Source: Burkholderia sp. HI2500 (GTDB lineage Bacteria; Pseudomonadota; Gammaproteobacteria; Burkholderiales; Burkholderiaceae). From it: DNA of 64,000 nucleotides. The position numbers and the translations under genes are program-made. Shown piece by piece: positions 27,367 to 36,311 of the stretch (position 1 is the first letter of the stretch; each line of letters starts with the position of its first letter). The notes under the pieces were generated by a model that was given only the letters and a program-made list of their open reading frames with translations, did no database searches and was not told where the DNA came from. Where the stretch lies: contig NZ_NKFL01000007.1 of NCBI RefSeq assembly GCF_002223055.1, positions 434,001 to 498,000 of the forward strand, written 5' to 3'.

Positions 27367-30300
27367 GCCATCACCTCCTGGTTCAGTGCCTGCGCTACGG
27401 CTGCTTTCAGGCGAGCCTTCTCTGTCTCCGGTTCGTGGTACCAGGCTTGCGACGAGACGCGATGCAGCGTCGGAATGGCGCGCCCCAGCACGGACGGCCG
27501 CCAGATTTCCCGCGCACGCGCATGTTCGAGCAGGGGATGACGCGGCGCATCGCACTCGATGCCGATCGCATAAAGGCCGGTTTCCGGATCGGCGATCGCA
27601 AAATCGAGCCCGAAGGCGTCGCCTTCCTGGGCGGGCACCGGTGACAGGCCGAGCTCCTGCAGATAAGCCAGCACATCTTCCGCGAAGCCGTCGACGCCAC
27701 CGGTCTGCCGCAACTTCGCATGCGCGCGCTCGCTGCTCATGCGGCCAAGCAATGCGCGGCCGGCGGGCAGTTCGCCGTTCGACATCGCGCGTGCGTATTC
27801 CATATAGCCTTGAAGATAATCGCGCGGAATCGCCGGCTTGCGCTGCGTCGTGAGCATGTCGGAGATCTCGCGGATCGGCATCGACGTGATGAGCACGACC
27901 TTGTGGCGCGCACGCGTCACGGCCACATTGAGGCGCCGCTCGCCGCCGCTCTGGCCCAGCACGCCAAACATGCGCCGGAAGGTGCCCTGGCCGTTGCGCC
28001 CGAAGGTCGTGGAGAAGACGATGATGTCGCGTTCGTCCCCCTGGACGTTCTCGACGTTCTTCACGAACACGGCCATGTCCTCGCCGCGATCGGTTCGCTC
28101 GAGTTCCTCGCGATACGCGTCGCGGAATGCTTCATCCTCTTCCGCGCGCTGCTCCAGGCGCTCCAGAATGAGGTCGGCTTGCTTGCGGTTGAACGTGACC
28201 ACGCCGACGGACGGACGCTGCGCGTAAGGCTGTTGCCACAGTTGCGCCAGATAGGCGACCACGCGATCCGCTTCGTCGCTGTTGGTCTGCTGCTCGTAAA
28301 GGCCATTCACCTGGATGAGTTCGAGCGGCTTGACCTCGCGCACCGTGGCATCCGGATGGCGAACCGGCACGCTGAGGTTGTTCTCGTAGAACGCGGCGTT
28401 GGAATAGCCGATCAGCTCTCGATACGCCGAACGATAGTGAATCTGCAGCGTCGACACGGGCAGTGCGCTCCGTGCCAGTTGCAGCACGTCAGGGCAGTCC
28501 TTGATTTCGCGCCGGTTCCAGGTGTCCTCGAAGCGCTCGCGTTCGTCTTCCGTCGCGCCCTCGTCGGGTTGCTCGCCGTCGAAGATGTCCGTCTCGTCGC
28601 TGTCCGCCCGGCTCGAAAAGAACGCCGTCGGCGGCATTTGCTTCTCGTCGCCGCTGACGATCGACAGGTTGCCGCGGAACAGCGTCGGAATCGCGTATTC
28701 CACCGGCATCTGCGAGGCCTCGTCGTAGACGACGGAATCGAACAGCCCGGATTTCAGCGGCAGTACGCGGCTCGCGACGTCGGGGTTCATCAGCCAGACC
28801 GGCCGCAGCGCCATCAGGCCCAGCCCCGTCCCGAGTTCGATGAATTCGCGCAGACGCCGGGAGCGCCTGCCGGTCAAGCGCGTCACGTCTTCCCAATCGC
28901 GCGCCGAACCCAGTCGGCCGTGGTCGATGCCGTTGCGAAGCATCTCGCGGTTCAGGCGCCGCATTTCCGCGTCGGCGGCCGCGAGTGCTTCGATCCTGGC
29001 GGCCGTTTCGCTCTGGTCGAGCAGCAACTCGGGATGGTCCTGCTCCATGCGCCGCTTCCATCCGAGCCGCGCCTCGCGGTTGATCATGCGCCGCACGGCG
29101 TCGTCGAGGCGTTCAGGCGGCAGACGTGTCAGCGCGTCTTCGTGGTCGCGCATGATCGCAAATACGTCGAGTGCGTCGGCGCTGACATGCCGTGCCCGGG
29201 TGCGGAATTGCTGGTACGCGGCCAGCGTCGGCAACGCATCGCCGATTCGGTTCAACGGCGCCTGATAACTGATGTTGTCGGCGATGGCCTGCCGACACGC
29301 AGTGACGAGTTCTGCCGAGAGCCACTCGTCGAGCAACCTCAGCGCCCGCAGACTATGCTGGCGCGCGTTGTGCCGCACGAACGCGGTCTCGAAGCCGTCG
29401 AGCAACTGTTCGACGGGCGCCCGGTCGCCCGTCATCACGGCCGAGTCGAATTCGTCGCCGCGGGGCGCGATCGCCAGATGCTGCGCGAGTTCGCGGATCT
29501 CCTCGAGCTGGCGCAGGCGGGTCAGGCAGGCATCGGCGAGCGCAGGCCCGCAGGCGGGTTCGACCGTCTCGAGATGCAAGGCCCGGCTGATCGTGTTCAA
29601 TGTGTCGCGCAGCGGCCGCCAGGTCTGTTCGAGCCGGCTGGCGGCCAGCAGCTTGCGGAGCGTCTCGTCGGTTGCGGGCGCGCCGCAGCCGGTGACGAAT
29701 TTCATCAGGCGGCCACGCCGCAGATACGTGACCGGGTTAAGGCGGCGCAAGAGCGACGGGGCGCGAGTCGCCAACGTCGCCTGGGCCTCGAGCTTGCGGA
29801 GCGCGGGATCCGGCAGGTGCGCGACGGCCGCCGACAGCACCGCGTCGAAGCCGCTGGTGTCGACGGCCAACAGATCGCGATGCAACGCACCGAGCGCCGT
29901 GTAATACCGATGGCCTTCCGCATCGGCATTGTCGGCCGGTCGGAACAAGGGCAGCCATTGAGCCAGCCGTTTGCGTTGCGTCTCGTCCAGCGCGACGAGG
30001 CGGCCGGCGTTGGCATCGAGCCACGCCCGATACGGGGCGGGGTCGTCGACGTCGAAGCGCGCGGGATGCGCGGCGAGCGTCTCGATCCGCAGGCGCTCCG
30101 CTTCGCGGAAATCAGCGAAGGCCGCGTTGAACGCGTCGAGCGTGGCGGCATCGGTCGCGAACGATTTCAATTGCGCCAGCGGGCTGCCCTCGAACTTCGA
30201 CGGTAGCCAGTAGCGGGCGAGCGGTGCGCAGTGTTCTTCCAGCGTGGTCAGTGCCGAAATATCCAGCGTGGCAAGCCGGGTACGCAACTGCGGCACGCTG

Positions 30301-33300
30301 ACGGGCGGCGTGCCGGCCTCGAGTCGGATCAATTCGCCGAGCAGCCCCCGATAGCTGAGGCCGGTCGATTCGTCGACGCGATGCAGCGCGGCATGCTGGC
30401 GATCGAGTTCGCCCTCGAGGGCCTCGATTCTCGCGGCCATGCGTTCACGCTGGCGTATCGAACCGTGGTCGAACACGGCACCGTGAAAGATCGCATCCAG
30501 TTGCTCGCGGACGGCTCGAATCGTCGGCTCGCGATCCTTGTTGACGTCGTTGAGCATCACGATGCGATCGCCCAGGCCTTCCGCGACGAGACGCTTGCGA
30601 ACGACTTCCAGTGCCGCATGCTTCTGGCAGACGATCAGCAGGCTCCGGCCTTGTCCGATCGCGTCGGCGACCATGTTGACGATCGTCTGGCTCTTGCCGG
30701 TACCCGGCGGCCCTTCGACCAGCAGGCCGGGGCCCTGACGCGCCTGCAGGATGGCCGCTTCCTGCGACGGATCGCTCGCCACCGTCAGGAATCGGTCGAG
30801 CTCGGTCGACTTGGCCTCGGACGCATCGTAGTCGGATTTGTCCTTGAGCCGCAGCATCGATTCGAGCGCCGTGCCGGACGGCGACAATTGCTTGAGCTGA
30901 CGCAGATCCTCGCCGATGGCCTGGCCGGCGAAGTCGACGTGAAAGAGCACGCCGGCGCAGGCGAGACGCGTCGCGCCGGCGGGCAGGTCGAGGGTCGGCG
31001 GCGGCAGCGCGCCGAGTTTGCGGCTTTCCACGTCGGCCAGCAGGCCGAACGCATCGACCACGTCGGCTGCTTTCAACGCGGAACGTCCGAGCACCTCGTC
31101 GGCTGCGACACGCCACGCCTTGACGGCTTCGCGTCCCAGCAGGCCCTCGAGTGCGGGATTCAGGCGAACCTCTTCGCGCTCGCCGTCAAAAGCCATCGCC
31201 ACCTGGCGTCGCGTGCCGAGTTCCATCAGCAGTTTGACCGGCCACAACAGAACGGGGGCGATACGAGGGCGCGTCGTGCTGCGATGATCCTTGTGAAGCA
31301 GGAACGGGAAACCGAGATAGAGGCCGTCGATGCCGGTATCCCGCTTGTAGAGCGAGGTCTGCCGGTACAGCGTGTTCAACCGGCCCTCGAGCGTTCCGTT
31401 TGCACCGAACACGGCCGGGTCCACCGATACCGTCTGGACATTGCGCTGGAGCAGATGGTCGAGCAGTGCGGTGCTGGCGAATCGCTCGCCGTTCAGTTCG
31501 TGAAGATCGACGCGCCCCGTGGTCTTGCCGATGGTCATCCGTACCAATGGGCCGCGCAAGACGGTCGTGGCGACTTTTTTCTCGAAGAAGTCGAGGATCT
31601 GCGACACGTATTGCTGCTTCTGCGGCTCCAGCCACTGCTCGGCGGGCACCGACAGCAGAACGACCACTTCGTGCAGCGGCAAGCGACGTTCCAGCCGGAA
31701 CTGCTCCGCCCATTCATCGACTGTCGGGTTGCCGGTGCGCGCGAATCCGGCGATGCGGTCGTCGACGGCATGGAACAGGTCAACGCGCGGCAGCGCAAGC
31801 GCGGTCCGGGCAGCCTGGCGATCGAAGACCAGAATCTGCTCTCGTTCCGCGATGGCCGCCGCCTGGTCGAGGATCTCGTCGACCGAGCGAAACTGCGAAA
31901 TGGCCGCGCTCAGCAGAACGATCAGGTCTTCCTCGCTGAGAACGCGGCGTTCCGACAGCGACAGCAGGCCGTGATGATCGGAATCCGGCAACAACAGGCG
32001 TCGCTCTTCCCATTGCGCGCCCAATTGGGCACGCGACGTGGAAAGCAGCGCGATGCGCACCAGGTCCTCGTTCAGTTCGATGCCAAGCTGCGCGGCCCGG
32101 TGTCGTACTTCATCGGCTCGAGCGCGTAGCCTGGACAGCCAGCTTTCCGTGCCCAGCCGCGCCAGGAACGTCGGCACCGGCCCGGTCACCAGGTCGTAAC
32201 CCTCCAACGGGTTGTGCAGCAACCAGCCGGGCGTGACGATGTCGCCGCGCAGAATGAGCGGCATGTCGGGATTCAGCAGCTTGAGCGCGATCATCAGGCG
32301 GCCATCGTCATCGACGCCGTCGAGTTGCGCAACCTGGCGCAGGCCGGCCAGCACTTTCGCATCGGCACCGGCTTGTTCCGCCCAGGTCAGGACGACGCCG
32401 CGATTCAGGTGATCGCGTGCCGCTTCCCAGTTCTCGCGCTCCGCCGCGGCGAGCGCGAAGATCGCCGGCTTGCGATATTGGCGGGCGCCCAATGCGATGC
32501 TGGCGCCTTCGTCGCCATCGGCATCGATCGTCGCCGCCGATGGTGCATCGACCGGTTTGCCGTCCAGCCAGGCCTTGACTTGCGGCCATTGCCAGCGTTG
32601 ATGTCGATCGCGCGCGAGCAGGCCGCGCAGCAGCAGGTGAAGCGACGGATCCAGGTCGTCCGGCAGCGTGACGCCGTTGGCCAGCACGTGAATCAGAAAC
32701 GCGCGCGGGTTGATGCCCTCGAAGCAGCGTCCGTCGGTCAGTTGCTCGAGCAGGATCATGCCGAGGCTCCACCAGTCGGACGCCGCGGCGACACCGCCGG
32801 CAATGGCCTCGGGCGCCATGTAGCGCGTCGTTTCGAGCGGCGAGACGATATCGAGATCGAATTCGGACAGCCGTGCCGAACCGAAGCCGCTGATGACGAG
32901 ATCCAGCGGTTCGCGGCTGCGCACCAGCAGCGTGCCGGGCCGCAGGTCCCGATGCCGCAGCCCCACGTCCGAAAACGCCTGCAAGGCCTGGCCCAGTTCA
33001 TCGACGACATGGCGGATCGTCGCGCTATCGCGGACGGCCATGCCGAGATCCGCCAGCGTCCCGCCACTCATCTCCTCGGCGACTTCGTACGCACGTTGAT
33101 CCCAGCGTCCGGTAGCGATGATCTCCGGCACATGCTCGCGCGGCAGGCGGCGCACCACGTCGTAGACCGCCGGATCCGGTTCCGCGCCCGGTCGATACAG
33201 CGTCAGGACGGCTTGCCGGCCGGTCCCGTCCTGCTGGGCCACGTAGCGTTCGCGCACGCCATCCGTGCTGGAAATCTGGCGCAACAACCGCCAGCCGTCG

Positions 33301-33683
33301 ATCCGCGTTTCTTCGACGGGCGGCGGCGTGTCCTCTGCCGAGCGGCCGGCAGGACCCTCGTCGCCGGCGCCGAGCGGCTGGGCGGCGGCGGGCATGGCCG
33401 GATCCGCGCCGCATTCGAGGCACATGAGGTCGCCGTCGTTCATCGGATGGCCGTTCGTGCACGACAACGAGGGCGGCAGGGCAGACCCGGGCACGTCCGC
33501 AGCCACTTGCTGGCTAACCGTCTCGACCGTGACCACATCCTGGGGGCGCCAGCCGTTTGCCCGGATCGGTACGCCTGACAAATCCCAGTTGCAAACGGCA
33601 TCGCCGACCGTGCCGGCACAGTACCACTCGTCCACCGACCGCTCGGTTCGGCAATTCGGGCAAAAACGCATCATGGCTGACAT
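27363..33683 (-). CDS. Giant zinc-ribbon / pseudokinase / SF1 helicase / Vsr-like nuclease fusion
   Basis: Encodes 2106 residues. (1) Two N-terminal zinc-ribbon-like modules: C8, C11, C22, C31 and C75, H79, C88, C91. (2) A protein-kinase fold at ~127-375 with HRD (244-246) and APE (290-292), but the VAIK Lys is Thr161, the catalytic-loop Asn is Thr251 and the DFG Asp is Gly266, so it is probably a pseudokinase. (3) A DUF4011-like block around residue 780-810 (GFPFLLHKDHRSTTRPRIAP). (4) A superfamily-1 DNA2/UPF1-like helicase: Walker A GPPGTGKSQT near 992, DEASQ near 1653, and VAVTRARHKVV near 1919. (5) A C-terminal Vsr/DUF559-like nuclease, ~2020-2100, with GLDFAI ... IGIECDAPRH. It is co-transcribed with the radical SAM gene (8-base gap) and coupled to the coiled-coil gene. 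A self-contained nucleic-acid-attacking effector is likely. Confidence 0.85.
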   Translation of the reverse strand: MSAMMRFCPNCRTERSVDEWYCAGTVGDAVCNWDLSGVPIRANGWRPQDVVTVETVSQQVAADVPGSALPPSLSCTNGHPMNDGDLMCLECGADPAMPAAAQPLGAGDEGPAGRSAEDTPPPVEETRIDGWRLLRQISSTDGVRERYVAQQDGTGRQAVLTLYRPGAEPDPAVYDVVRRLPREHVPEIIATGRWDQRAYEVAEEMSGGTLADLGMAVRDSATIRHVVDELGQALQAFSDVGLRHRDLRPGTLLVRSREPLDLVISGFGSARLSEFDLDIVSPLETTRYMAPEAIAGGVAAASDWWSLGMILLEQLTDGRCFEGINPRAFLIHVLANGVTLPDDLDPSLHLLLRGLLARDRHQRWQWPQVKAWLDGKPVDAPSAATIDADGDEGASIALGARQYRKPAIFALAAAERENWEAARDHLNRGVVLTWAEQAGADAKVLAGLRQVAQLDGVDDDGRLMIALKLLNPDMPLILRGDIVTPGWLLHNPLEGYDLVTGPVPTFLARLGTESWLSRLRARADEVRHRAAQLGIELNEDLVRIALLSTSRAQLGAQWEERRLLLPDSDHHGLLSLSERRVLSEEDLIVLLSAAISQFRSVDEILDQAAAIAEREQILVFDRQAARTALALPRVDLFHAVDDRIAGFARTGNPTVDEWAEQFRLERRLPLHEVVVLLSVPAEQWLEPQKQQYVSQILDFFEKKVATTVLRGPLVRMTIGKTTGRVDLHELNGERFASTALLDHLLQRNVQTVSVDPAVFGANGTLEGRLNTLYRQTSLYKRDTGIDGLYLGFPFLLHKDHRSTTRPRIAPVLLWPVKLLMELGTRRQVAMAFDGEREEVRLNPALEGLLGREAVKAWRVAADEVLGRSALKAADVVDAFGLLADVESRKLGALPPPTLDLPAGATRLACAGVLFHVDFAGQAIGEDLRQLKQLSPSGTALESMLRLKDKSDYDASEAKSTELDRFLTVASDPSQEAAILQARQGPGLLVEGPPGTGKSQTIVNMVADAIGQGRSLLIVCQKHAALEVVRKRLVAEGLGDRIVMLNDVNKDREPTIRAVREQLDAIFHGAVFDHGSIRQRERMAARIEALEGELDRQHAALHRVDESTGLSYRGLLGELIRLEAGTPPVSVPQLRTRLATLDISALTTLEEHCAPLARYWLPSKFEGSPLAQLKSFATDAATLDAFNAAFADFREAERLRIETLAAHPARFDVDDPAPYRAWLDANAGRLVALDETQRKRLAQWLPLFRPADNADAEGHRYYTALGALHRDLLAVDTSGFDAVLSAAVAHLPDPALRKLEAQATLATRAPSLLRRLNPVTYLRRGRLMKFVTGCGAPATDETLRKLLAASRLEQTWRPLRDTLNTISRALHLETVEPACGPALADACLTRLRQLEEIRELAQHLAIAPRGDEFDSAVMTGDRAPVEQLLDGFETAFVRHNARQHSLRALRLLDEWLSAELVTACRQAIADNISYQAPLNRIGDALPTLAAYQQFRTRARHVSADALDVFAIMRDHEDALTRLPPERLDDAVRRMINREARLGWKRRMEQDHPELLLDQSETAARIEALAAADAEMRRLNREMLRNGIDHGRLGSARDWEDVTRLTGRRSRRLREFIELGTGLGLMALRPVWLMNPDVASRVLPLKSGLFDSVVYDEASQMPVEYAIPTLFRGNLSIVSGDEKQMPPTAFFSSRADSDETDIFDGEQPDEGATEDERERFEDTWNRREIKDCPDVLQLARSALPVSTLQIHYRSAYRELIGYSNAAFYENNLSVPVRHPDATVREVKPLELIQVNGLYEQQTNSDEADRVVAYLAQLWQQPYAQRPSVGVVTFNRKQADLILERLEQRAEEDEAFRDAYREELERTDRGEDMAVFVKNVENVQGDERDIIVFSTTFGRNGQGTFRRMFGVLGQSGGERRLNVAVTRARHKVVLITSMPIREISDMLTTQRKPAIPRDYLQGYMEYARAMSNGELPAGRALLGRMSSERAHAKLRQTGGVDGFAEDVLAYLQELGLSPVPAQEGDAFGLDFAIADPETGLYAIGIECDAPRHPLLEHARAREIWRPSVLGRAIPTLHRVSSQAWYHEPETEKARLKAAVAQALNQEVMA

Positions 33684-33691
33684 TTCCTGTC

Positions 33692-34336
33692 TTATCTGTT
33701 TCTCGCCTTGTCGGCACTGATCCGGACGTGATGCCCCTGATCGGTCAAAAGGTCTCTCAATCGATGAAAGTCGTCCCGGCCCGGTATCCCCGCGAACCAG
33801 ACGCTACCGTCCTCGTCGAACATGACGTCCAGCGCCTTGCCGCTGTGCGGCGGCGCGCGCTCGTACTGCGCAAAGCGCGCGTGGCCGAGGGCCGTCAGGC
33901 AATGCAATCGCTGGTTGTCGCTGCCGCGCAGCGCGCGTGTCTGCGGCGCGTCGATGTCGAACGGATCGGAGATCAGCGCATCGATCAGGCCGTCGGCGCG
34001 GGCCAGCGTATCGGCCAGGGATTCGATCGGGTAGCCGCTGTAGACGAGGATGTCGCCCGCCGACAGTTGCCGCAGGCCATGCAGGAGCGCAATCAGCGCA
34101 TCGGCCTGCTCGAACGGCTCGCCGCCCGAGATCGTGATGCCGGTGGCGTCAGGCAGCCAGGCTCGGACCTGGGCCAACAGCGCATCGACGGTGGTTTCGC
34201 CCCCGGCATGTGCCCAGGTATCCATCGAAATACAGCCCGGGCATCGGACCGCGCAACCCTGAAACCAGATGCCGATCCGCTGCCCCGGCCCGAGCGTCGT
34301 CACGGGAAAGTGCAGGCGCGAAACACGGATGTCCAT
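33692..34336 (-). CDS. NrdG-like radical SAM protein without a visible NrdD partner
   Basis: Encodes 214 residues. The cluster motif CX3CX2C is C28-A-V-R-C32-P-G-C35, preceded by GIWFQGC as in NrdG-type glycyl-radical activases, and GITISGGEPFEQ supplies the SAM-binding GGE motif. NrdG normally installs the glycyl radical in class III ribonucleotide reductase, but no NrdD or other glycyl-radical enzyme is encoded here. It sits 3 bases after the AAA+ gene and 8 before the helicase fusion. The C-terminal ~70 residues (LDVMFDEDGSVWFAGIPGRD) are unlike ordinary NrdG. A conflict-system role, such as modifying a partner or a nucleotide, is an inference. Confidence 0.82.
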   Translation of the reverse strand: MDIRVSRLHFPVTTLGPGQRIGIWFQGCAVRCPGCISMDTWAHAGGETTVDALLAQVRAWLPDATGITISGGEPFEQADALIALLHGLRQLSAGDILVYSGYPIESLADTLARADGLIDALISDPFDIDAPQTRALRGSDNQRLHCLTALGHARFAQYERAPPHSGKALDVMFDEDGSVWFAGIPGRDDFHRLRDLLTDQGHHVRISADKARNR

Positions 34337-34339
34337 GGC

Positions 34340-36163
34340 CTACTGCTTTTGCAACTGGAACGAACCCGAGTCGATGCCCGAGATGACGAATCGATCGCCG
34401 GCGGCCGCGTCCTGATCGAACAGGCCGCGTGCCAGCGGGTTGAGCAGGTGCGCTTCGATCTGGTTGCGGATGCCGCGCCCGCCGTTGGACAGATCGCCGA
34501 GGCATTGCGCCTGGAGCGCGATCCTGGAACTGGCGTCCAGGTCGACGGCGATCCCCTGGGACGCGACGTCGTCGAGCACGGCACGCACCATCTGCTCGAA
34601 GATCTCCGTCGCGACATCGTCGCGGATGAAGTCGAAGACGATGATGTTTTCGCCGATGCGGTTCAGGATTTCAGGCCGGTTCAGGACCAACTTGAAATGC
34701 TGCTGGATTTCCCCGAGTACCTTTTTCTGGATGTCCGCAAAGGCGTTTCCTGGATGGATATTCGCGACGCGCTGACCCGATTCGTCCTGGCGGTAAATGC
34801 CGAGATTCGACGTGAAAACGATCAGCGCTTCGGAAAAATACACGCGGTCGCCGCGCCCTGACGTCAGCACGCCGTCATCGAGGATTTGCAGAAATTTGTC
34901 GAGAATGCGCGGATGCGCTTTTTCGATTTCGTCGAAGAGCACCACGCTGAACGGGCGTTCGCGAATCGCATTCGTCAATTCTCCGCCGACGTCGTAGCCG
35001 ACGTAGCCGGGCGGCGCGCCGATGAGTCGCTGGTCGGCGTGTTCCGCGCTGAATTCCGACATGTCGAAGCGGATGTAGGCGCTTTCGTCGCCGAACAGCA
35101 GGCTCGTGATCGTTTTGGCGAGTTCGGTTTTCCCGACGCCGGTCGGGCCGGCGAGGAAGGCGACACCGCGCGGCCGGTTGCCTTTCCGTTGAGAACCCAC
35201 CCCCGTCATGGCGCGCTTGACGAGATCGAGCATGTGCATGACTGCATGCGCTTGCCCTTTGACGCGGCGGCGAATGAACGCGTCGGCGTGACGGATCTTG
35301 TCGCGGTCGATTTGCTGCCACGGATCCTCGGTGACGCCCACTTTATAACGTCGCACGGCGTCGGCAATTTTATCGAGGGGCACCTGCTCGACGCGGGCGA
35401 GCGTGGCGATCGCATTCATGTCGGCGAGCAGCAATCCCTCGGAGCCGTCGACGAAGGCGGATGCCGCCTCGGCCAGATGATCCGGCGTAGCGGCCTGCGC
35501 ACCGGGTACGCCGCGCAGCAATGCACCGGCCAACGCGCGACGGGCGGCACTGTCGGGTTTCGACACGGGAATATGCCGGATGCGCGGATTGTCGATCAGC
35601 AACCAGTCCGGCAGATCGCCTTCCTTGTCGACGATCCAGATCACGGTATTGAAAAACGGACGTCGCAGTTCTCCCGCGGGGCGGGGGGCCGCCATATGTG
35701 CCAGCACCAGGGCGCGTGTGAACAGCGTGTGCTCGGCCGGGTTCAGCGTTTCGGCGCGAATCGCCAGTCGAGAAGCAAAATCGACGACGAGGGCAACCGG
35801 CGGGCCGGGCAGCGCGGTCAGGCGTTCAATGCATGCGGTGAGTACATCGATGCCGCCCGGCGCCGTGCCATCGACCGGTGTCAGGCCGAGACGTCGCAGG
35901 GTTTCATCGGGAGGCTCCGTGGGCGATACCCGGCTATCGGGCACCGTGAAGCCTGAAACCGGATTCCAGACGACCAGCTGCGCATAACCCGCCTCGCGGA
36001 GATTGTCGCCGAGCGTATTCACCAGCGACTGCGCCGTCACCACGTCGGGGGCGACTTCACAGGCCTGCAAATCGCGGACGTTTCCCGAGAGCACGAACTG
36101 GCTTTTCAACGGGAGGAAACGCAGCAGATCCCGTAACCATCTGGGTTTGACGTAGGCAGGCAT
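34340..36163 (-). CDS. AAA+ ATPase with ClpB/ClpA-D2-like C-terminal module
   Basis: Encodes 607 residues. The N-terminal ~290 residues (RDLLRFLPLKSQFVLSGNVRDL ... FFNTVIWIVDKEGDLPDWLL) look like a degenerate P-loop/AAA-type domain without Walker A. The C-terminal half is Hsp100-D2-like: Walker A GPTGVGKTELAK near residue 338, pore loop GYVGYDVGG near 388, Walker B VVLFDEIEKAHP near 409, sensor-1 Asn in FTSNLGIY and a D2 small domain (GGRGIRNQIEAHL). It lacks the ClpB/ClpA N-domain and middle domain and an IGL/F ClpP loop was not found, so a remodelling machine dedicated to this operon is likely. It is the first gene of the unit, followed by an AT-rich promoter region upstream. Confidence 0.85.
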   Translation of the reverse strand: MPAYVKPRWLRDLLRFLPLKSQFVLSGNVRDLQACEVAPDVVTAQSLVNTLGDNLREAGYAQLVVWNPVSGFTVPDSRVSPTEPPDETLRRLGLTPVDGTAPGGIDVLTACIERLTALPGPPVALVVDFASRLAIRAETLNPAEHTLFTRALVLAHMAAPRPAGELRRPFFNTVIWIVDKEGDLPDWLLIDNPRIRHIPVSKPDSAARRALAGALLRGVPGAQAATPDHLAEAASAFVDGSEGLLLADMNAIATLARVEQVPLDKIADAVRRYKVGVTEDPWQQIDRDKIRHADAFIRRRVKGQAHAVMHMLDLVKRAMTGVGSQRKGNRPRGVAFLAGPTGVGKTELAKTITSLLFGDESAYIRFDMSEFSAEHADQRLIGAPPGYVGYDVGGELTNAIRERPFSVVLFDEIEKAHPRILDKFLQILDDGVLTSGRGDRVYFSEALIVFTSNLGIYRQDESGQRVANIHPGNAFADIQKKVLGEIQQHFKLVLNRPEILNRIGENIIVFDFIRDDVATEIFEQMVRAVLDDVASQGIAVDLDASSRIALQAQCLGDLSNGGRGIRNQIEAHLLNPLARGLFDQDAAAGDRFVISGIDSGSFQLQKQ

Positions 36164-36311
36164 GTCGTGATGGTGCGCAAAGAAAGCGAAAGCAAAACGT
36201 TATCATAGCCGCCCGACCGATATATACCGAATGAATAGGGCGATCGGAAACGCGTCGATCGTTTTATCGGCGTCGAGAAATGAATCTCGACGGCGCTATT
36301 CATTTTCCGGT
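36164..36311. promoter_or_regulatory. AT-rich promoter region of the AAA+ operon, with nested inverted repeats
   Basis: This 148-bp spacer between the DUF4132 stop and the AAA+ start is visibly less GC-rich than its surroundings. On the minus strand TATGAT lies ~45 bases before the AAA+ ATG (rev. comp. of ATCATA near 36203-36208), a candidate -10. CGTCGAGA/TCTCGACG (36271-36278 and 36285-36292) forms an 8-bp stem that could terminate DUF4132 transcription, and ATGAATAG/CTATTCAT (36231-36238 and 36296-36303) flank it. Confidence 0.5.

Noticed and set aside
27720..30206. Open plus-strand frame of 828 codons within the helicase-nuclease gene
   Set aside because: It is antisense to a gene with intact helicase and nuclease motifs, and its translation is Arg/Gln/Ala-rich without domains. 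Long antisense frames are common in GC-rich DNA with GC3 bias.
30231..32129. Open plus-strand frame of 632 codons antisense to the same gene
   Set aside because: No motifs; explained as a codon-bias shadow of the minus-strand gene.
36106..36303. 65-codon minus-strand frame across the AAA+ start
   Set aside because: It overlaps the start of a clear AAA+ gene and is made of the AT-rich spacer; probably chance.
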